Positions 59,318-64,000 of a stretch of DNA of 64,000 nucleotides are shown in pieces. The DNA lies in contig NZ_RRYH01000005.1 of the NCBI RefSeq assembly GCF_004010155.1, positions 62,001 to 126,000 on the forward strand, given 5' to 3'. Origin of the DNA: Solirhodobacter olei. GTDB taxonomy: Bacteria; Pseudomonadota; Alphaproteobacteria; Rhodobacterales; Rhodobacteraceae. A model generated the notes under the pieces. The model saw only the letters and a list, made by a program, of their open reading frames with translations, was not told the DNA's origin and did no database searches. A program made the translations under genes and the position numbers. Position 1 is the stretch's first letter. Each line of letters opens with the position of its first letter.

Positions 59318-61087
59318 TTGGAGCGTGACGCCAGGCGCGACGCGGCGCTCGAGCTGCGGCGCACGGCCGCCCTCGGCCTGAGCCTCGCGCTCGCTGCGGG
59401 CGCGGGCCTGCTTTTTCTGCAATTCGGCCTCGCCGACGGGTTCGACCTGATGGACGTGGTCCGTTCGGTGCTGATCTTCGGCTCCACCTTCTGGCTGGCC
59501 TGGGGGGCGGTGCAGGGGCTTGCGGGGCTCGCCTGGCGCGCCCCCGCCCTGCCCCGCGTCGAGGGGCCGATCACCGGCCGCACCGCCATCCTTGTGCCGG
59601 TCTATAACGAGGACCCCGTCGTCACCTTCGCCCGCATCGCGGCGATGGACGAAAGCCTCGCGGCCACCGGCCAGGGCGCGCTCTTCGACTTCGCCATCCT
59701 CTCCGATACCCGCGACGAGGCGGTGGCCGAGGCAGAGCAGCACTGGTTCCTGCACCTGCTCGACGCGCGCGGGGCCGAGGGGCGGATCTTCTACCGCCGC
59801 CGCGCCCGCAACACCGGCAAGAAGGCCGGCAATGTCGAGGATTTCATCACCACCTCCGGCGGCGCCTATGACTACGCGCTGATCCTCGACGCCGACAGCC
59901 TGATGGAAGGCGCCACGATCGTCGAGATGGTCCGGCGGATGGAGGCAGTGCCGGATCTGGGCCTTCTCCAGACCCTGCCGAAGATCATCCGCGCGCGGTC
60001 GCGCTTCGGGCGCGCGCAGCAGTTCTCCGCCAGCTTCTTCTCGCCGATCTTCGCCCGCGGGCTGGCGCTGATGGCCGGGCGCACCGGCCCGTTCTGGGGC
60101 CATAACGCGCTTGTCCGCACCCAGGCCTTCGCCAGCGCCTGTGGCCTGCCCGCGCTCTCCGGCCAGCCGCCCTTCGGCGGCCATATCCTCAGCCACGATT
60201 ACGTCGAGGCGGCGCTGCTGGCCCGCGCTGGCTGGCTGGTGCGGCTCGACCCGGATCTGGAGGGCTCCTTCGAGGAGGGCCCGGAGAACATCGTCGATTT
60301 CGCCAAGCGCGACCGGCGCTGGTGCCAGGGCAACCTGCAGCACGGCCGCCTTCTGGATGCGCCCGGGCTGCGGCCGTGGAGCCGCTTCGTCTTCCTGCAG
60401 GGCATCCTTGCCTATGTCGCGCCGCTCCTCTGGCTGGGCTTCATCCTCGCCTCGATCGCCGCGCCGCTCTTCGTCGCCGCGCCGAACTATTTTCCGGAAC
60501 CCTACCTGCTCTTCCCGGTCTTTCCCTCGAACGAGACATCTAAGGCGATGGGGCTCGCCTTCGGCGTCTTCGGGCTGCTGCTTCTGCCGAAGCTGATGAT
60601 CGCGGCCGAGGCCGCCATGACCGGCCGTGCCCGCCCCTTCGGCGGCGGATTGCGCGGGGCGGTCTCGACGCTGTGGGAGCTGGCGCTCTCCTCGCTGATC
60701 GCGCCGGTGATGCTGATGTTCACGACGCGCTCGGTGCTGCAGGTGCTGATGCGGATCGACGCCGGATGGCCGCCCAACAACCGCGGCGACGGCACGCTCT
60801 CGCTGTCCGACGCCTGGATCGCCTCGCGCTGGATCGTGGCGACGGGTCTGCTCCTTTTGGGGGCCTCCTGGGCGCTGGCGCCGGAGCTGGTGCTGTGGCT
60901 CCTGCCGGTGTCGCTGCCGATGATGGCCGCGCCGCTGCTGATCGCCTGGACCTCCCGCCCCGGCGCGCGGGGCCTTCTGCGCACCGGGACCGAAGGCACG
61001 ACGCCCGAGGTCGTGGCCACCCATGACCACATCCTGGCCGCCTGGCAGGCGGCCGGGGCAAGGCGCGAACCCGCCCTCACCGTCTGA
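59318..61087 (+). CDS. opgH: OPG backbone glucosyltransferase OpgH (short form)
   Basis: Membrane GT2 enzyme of 589 residues that makes the beta-1,2-glucan backbone of OPGs. The start is a TTG 3 bases after the small gene. Motifs: VPVYNEDP, FDFAILSDTRDE, LILDADSLMEG (DxD), LSHDYVEAALLARAGW and KRDRRWCQGNLQHG (the RxxRW type). Two N-terminal and about six C-terminal membrane helices. It lacks the long cytoplasmic N-terminus of E. coli OpgH (847 residues). In R. sphaeroides opgC follows; here an unrelated RND gene on the other strand follows instead. Confidence 0.93.
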   Translation: MERDARRDAALELRRTAALGLSLALAAGAGLLFLQFGLADGFDLMDVVRSVLIFGSTFWLAWGAVQGLAGLAWRAPALPRVEGPITGRTAILVPVYNEDPVVTFARIAAMDESLAATGQGALFDFAILSDTRDEAVAEAEQHWFLHLLDARGAEGRIFYRRRARNTGKKAGNVEDFITTSGGAYDYALILDADSLMEGATIVEMVRRMEAVPDLGLLQTLPKIIRARSRFGRAQQFSASFFSPIFARGLALMAGRTGPFWGHNALVRTQAFASACGLPALSGQPPFGGHILSHDYVEAALLARAGWLVRLDPDLEGSFEEGPENIVDFAKRDRRWCQGNLQHGRLLDAPGLRPWSRFVFLQGILAYVAPLLWLGFILASIAAPLFVAAPNYFPEPYLLFPVFPSNETSKAMGLAFGVFGLLLLPKLMIAAEAAMTGRARPFGGGLRGAVSTLWELALSSLIAPVMLMFTTRSVLQVLMRIDAGWPPNNRGDGTLSLSDAWIASRWIVATGLLLLGASWALAPELVLWLLPVSLPMMAAPLLIAWTSRPGARGLLRTGTEGTTPEVVATHDHILAAWQAAGARREPALTV

Positions 61088-61095
61088 GGCCCGAA

Positions 61096-61182
61096 GGTGC
61101 GCAGCGAATGCGCACCCTACGCCGTTTCGGGTCGGGCTTCCCCCCGAATGCAAAACCCTCCCCCCTTGCGGGGAGAGGGCCA
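61096..61182. repeat. palindromes in the opgH-RND gap, likely two-way terminator
   Basis: GGTGCGCA, loop GCGAA, TGCGCACC (61096-61116) is a perfect 8-bp stem directly after opgH. CCCTCCCCCCTTGCGGGGAGAGGG-type pairing follows at about 61159-61182. They lie between convergent genes. Confidence 0.6.
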
Positions 61183-61212
61183 ACGGTCGCGAAGGATCCG
61201 CCCCGGCCGCGC

Positions 61213-64000
61213 TTACTCCGCCACCACCGGCTGGTTCGCGCCCTCGCCGCCCTTGCGCTGCCGCTTGCGCCACCCGCCCTTCACCAGGCGCAGCGTGAAG
61301 CCCGAAAGCTTCTCCATCTGCACGAAGATCACTGGCGTGATGTAAAGCGTCAGCGCCTGGCTCACCAGAAGGCCACCGACCACCGCGACCCCCAGCGGCT
61401 GGCGCAGCTCCGAGCTTGCGCCCGTGCCCAGCGCGATCGGCAGCACACCCAGCATCGCGCAGAAGGTCGTCATCATGATCGGCCGGAACCGCCTTGCCGC
61501 AGCGATGCGGATCGCGTCCACCGCGCTCATCGCCTCCTCTCGTCGCAAGACCAGCGCCACGTCGATCATCATGATCGCGTTCTTCTTCACGATCCCGATC
61601 AGCATCAGAAGCCCGATAAGCGCGATGATCGACAGGTCGAACCCGGTGACCTGCAGCGCCAGAAGCGACCCCAGCGCCGCCGAAGGCAGGCCCGACAGGA
61701 TGGTGATCGGATGGATGAAGCTCTCGTAGAGCACCCCCAGCACGATGTAGATCGTCAGCACCGCCGCCCCGATCAGAAGCCCGGTGTTCCCGCTCGCCTG
61801 CTGGAACAGCTTCGCCGCGCCGGCGTAGGAGGTCAGCACCGTCGCCGGCATCCCCATCTGCGCCTTCAGCTGGCTGATCCGCTCCGTCGCGGTACCGAGG
61901 GACACCCCGGCAGGCAGGTTGAACGACAGCGTCACGGCCGTCAGCTGCCCGGTCTGGTTCACCGAGACCGGCCCGGCGCTGCGCACCACCTTCGCGAAGG
62001 AGGCCAGCGGCACCAGCTTGCCCGAACTCGTCGGAATCATCAGCGACTGAAGCGAGGATTCCGTCCACTGGAAGTTCGGATTGTATTCCAGGATCACGTC
62101 ATAGCTCGATCCGGTGGTCTGGATCTGCGTCGCCACGTCCGATCCGAAGCCCGCTTCCAGCGTCGTGCGAAGCGACTGGGCCGTCACCCCAAGCCGGCTT
62201 GCCGCGTTCTGGTCGACGACGACCTTCGCCTGCAGGGCATTGTCCTCGTAATCCGAGGCGACATCCACGAAATGCGCCGGGTCGCTGCGCATCGCGTCTT
62301 CCAGCTTCTGGGCCCAGAGCCGGCCGACGCTGGCGTCGATGGACTGCAGGACGATCTGGTAGGTCGAATCCGTCGCCCGCCCGCCGAAGCGGATCGACTG
62401 GGTCGGGCTGACGAAGGCCCGGATGCCGGGGATGCCGCCCAGCGTGCGCCGCAGCTGGCCCAGCGTCACCTGGATCGGCGGGCGCGTCTTCTTGTCCTTC
62501 AGCTGGACATACATGAAGCCGCGGTTGGTCTGGCTCGACCGGATGACAGAGGCGACATGCGCCACCGCCGGGTTCTTCTTCACCGCGGCCGCCGCCTCGC
62601 CCTGCAGCTTCTCCATCGCGGCGTAGGAGATGTCCTGCCGCGCCGTGGTGGACACGATCAGCGTTCCCAGGTCCTCCGGCGGAAAGAAGCTCCGCTGGAT
62701 CGTGGTGAACAGGTAGAACGAGGACACCGCCGTGGCGAAGAACAGCATCAGGATCATCCCCTGATGCCGCAGGCACCATGCGACCGAGCGCTCGTACCCG
62801 TCCGTGATCCGGTGGGACAGTGTCCGCTTGGCGGCGCCGGCGTGATGCACGACGGGAAGCCGCGCCGCCATCATCGGCGTCGCCGTAAGCGACACCACGG
62901 CCGAACTCAGGATCGCGATCGTGACCACCACCCCGAACTCGTTCAGGATCCGGCCCACGACGCCGCCCATCAGCAGGATCGGCAGGAACACGGCGACCAG
63001 CGACAGCGACATCGAGATGATGGTGCTCGTGACCTCGCGCGAGCCCTCGAGCGCCGCATGCATCGGCGGCTCGCCCAGCTCGGTTCGTCGGACGATGTTC
63101 TCCAGCATCACGATGGCGTCGTCGACCACCAGCCCGACAGAGAGCGTCATCCCCATCAGCGAGATGTTGTCGATCGAATAGCCGAGGAAATACATCAGCC
63201 CCAGCGTCGCGATCAGCGACAGCGGCACCGCGATGGCCGGGATCATCGTCGCGGTCAGCCGGTTGAGGAAGATGTAGATCACCAGCACCACAAGCCCGAT
63301 GGTGATGGCCAGCGTGCCCTGAACGTCATGCACGGCGGCCTTGATGGGCGCGGCGGCATCGTTGACCACGCGGATGGTCGTGCCCGCGGGCAGCGCCGCG
63401 CGGATCTCGGGCAGCTTGGCGCGGATCGCATCGACCACGGCCACGGTGTTTGCGTCGGGCTGGCGCTGGACGGCCAGGATGATGCCGCGCTGGCCGTCGA
63501 AACGCGCCCCGCTGTTGAGGCTGTTCACGCTGTCATAGACATTCGCGACATCGCCGAGGCGGACGAAATTCCCGTCCGGCTTCGCGATGATGAGCGTCCG
63601 GAACGCCGCGGCACTGGTGCGCTGGGTATCGGCAGAGATCGTCAGCTGCTGGCTGGAGTTCTGGATTTCGCCGACCGGCGTCTGGTCGTTCGCGGCCTTC
63701 AGCGCGCTGGCCACGTCGTTCATCGACAGGTTGCGCGCATGCAGCTTCTTCGGCGACACGTCGACCCGGACCGCATAGGTGCGCGAGCCGAACACAAGCG
63801 CCTGCGCCACGCCCGGCAGCGTCGACAGCATGGGCGAGATCACGTTCTCCGCGATATCGTCAACCTGCGTCAGCGGCGCCGCGTCCGAGGTCAGCGCCAG
63901 CATGATGATCGGCGCGGAGGCAGGGTTGACCTTCCGGTAACTCGGCGTCTGCGTCATGTTCGACGGCAGCTTGCGCGAGGCCCGGCTGATCGCCGCCTGC
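61213..64000 (-). CDS. RND efflux transporter permease, MdtB/MdtC-like (N-terminus outside window)
   Basis: Inner-membrane proton-driven pump; about 928 residues of the usual 1020-1040 are present and the frame stays open to the window edge (QAAISRASRKLPSNM is still family sequence). Visible blocks: LTSDAAPLTQVDDIAENVI, the TM4-side GLVVDDAIVMLENIVRRTEL, HVASVIRSSQTNRGFMYVQL and the late VLPIALGTGASSELRQPLG. The last is typical of MdtC. The C-terminus is basic. The partner MFP and MdtB-like genes are expected further right. It would use a TolC channel. Confidence 0.93.
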   Translation of the reverse strand, partial: QAAISRASRKLPSNMTQTPSYRKVNPASAPIIMLALTSDAAPLTQVDDIAENVISPMLSTLPGVAQALVFGSRTYAVRVDVSPKKLHARNLSMNDVASALKAANDQTPVGEIQNSSQQLTISADTQRTSAAAFRTLIIAKPDGNFVRLGDVANVYDSVNSLNSGARFDGQRGIILAVQRQPDANTVAVVDAIRAKLPEIRAALPAGTTIRVVNDAAAPIKAAVHDVQGTLAITIGLVVLVIYIFLNRLTATMIPAIAVPLSLIATLGLMYFLGYSIDNISLMGMTLSVGLVVDDAIVMLENIVRRTELGEPPMHAALEGSREVTSTIISMSLSLVAVFLPILLMGGVVGRILNEFGVVVTIAILSSAVVSLTATPMMAARLPVVHHAGAAKRTLSHRITDGYERSVAWCLRHQGMILMLFFATAVSSFYLFTTIQRSFFPPEDLGTLIVSTTARQDISYAAMEKLQGEAAAAVKKNPAVAHVASVIRSSQTNRGFMYVQLKDKKTRPPIQVTLGQLRRTLGGIPGIRAFVSPTQSIRFGGRATDSTYQIVLQSIDASVGRLWAQKLEDAMRSDPAHFVDVASDYEDNALQAKVVVDQNAASRLGVTAQSLRTTLEAGFGSDVATQIQTTGSSYDVILEYNPNFQWTESSLQSLMIPTSSGKLVPLASFAKVVRSAGPVSVNQTGQLTAVTLSFNLPAGVSLGTATERISQLKAQMGMPATVLTSYAGAAKLFQQASGNTGLLIGAAVLTIYIVLGVLYESFIHPITILSGLPSAALGSLLALQVTGFDLSIIALIGLLMLIGIVKKNAIMMIDVALVLRREEAMSAVDAIRIAAARRFRPIMMTTFCAMLGVLPIALGTGASSELRQPLGVAVVGGLLVSQALTLYITPVIFVQMEKLSGFTLRLVKGGWRKRQRKGGEGANQPVVAE

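Noticed and set aside
59117-62068. Minus-strand open frame of 983 codons opposite opgH
   Set aside because: Same reason: it lies over opgH and part of the RND gene and has low-complexity composition without motifs.

Overview
The window is a GC-rich chromosomal segment from an alphaproteobacterium, most likely Rhodobacteraceae (Rhodobacter/Rhodovulum-like). This rests on an ECF sigma-E/ChrR pair of the Rhodobacter type, an opgG-small gene-opgH cluster, a DUF6280-type small protein, an alphaproteobacterial SOS box (GTTC-N7-GTTC), a PCMT-TolC-PopZ-like gene block, and the overall codon bias. No species can be fixed from sequence reading alone. Gene density is high and most neighbouring genes overlap by 1-4 bases or are a few bases apart. 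No CRISPR array, rRNA, complete tRNA or intact insertion sequence was seen.

Layout. 1-3199: 3' part of valS and a class V aminotransferase. 3235-9134: a sigma-E (singlet-oxygen stress) island made of a DUF2177 membrane protein, chrR and rpoE on the minus strand, and a divergent operon of FAD oxidoreductase, DUF1365, CFA-synthase-like methylase and SDR on the plus strand. Three promoter-like sites of form TGATCC-N18-TAnnn control both directions and the DUF2177 gene. 9131-14312: HisC-like aminotransferase, MFS exporter, short glycosyltransferase, YgfZ/GcvT-like protein and DUF6280. 14313-17261: minus-strand block PCMT, TolC, PopZ-like. 17262-18200: a decayed tRNA-Cys and unrecognised sequence. 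18201-20864: glycan operon (WecA-like transferase, NusG paralogue, GT2) behind a 740-base structured, relatively AT-rich leader. 21607-27251: globin-coupled diguanylate cyclase, oligoendopeptidase F, GNAT, quinone oxidoreductase and aldo/keto reductase. 27401-31599: ugpBAEC glycerol-3-phosphate importer. 31825-34631: xseA and purD, divergent. 34832-37834: large PAS/HAMP chemoreceptor. 38157-41368: PAP2 phosphatase and diacylglycerol kinase, ferredoxin, sulfotransferase, an SOS-boxed DnaE2 fragment and a peptidoglycan-binding lipoprotein. 41510-51289: AcpA phosphatase and diheme peroxidase, SDR, TPR-sulfotransferase, PfkB kinase and Dtd, PepSY protein and a two-component system. 51492-57066: minus-strand metal P-type ATPase and a CecR-regulated HlyD/ABC exporter. 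57522-64000: opgG-opgI-like-opgH for osmoregulated periplasmic glucans, then the 3' part of an RND efflux pump.

How the parts connect. The strongest functional unit is the sigma-E island. Rhodobacter sigma-E answers singlet oxygen, and the divergent operon has the gene types expected for methylated or furan fatty acid synthesis on membrane phospholipids. Its CFA-like enzyme lacks two residues that true cyclopropane synthases use to hold bicarbonate. A second theme is phosphate and phospholipid handling (ugpBAEC, acpA, PAP2/DGK). A third is the envelope: glycan operon, OPGs, TolC, exporters and RND pump. The most surprising single locus is an isolated DnaE2 C-terminal OB-fold whose SOS box contains the -10 hexamer and sits just before the start codon, which implies a leaderless SOS transcript.
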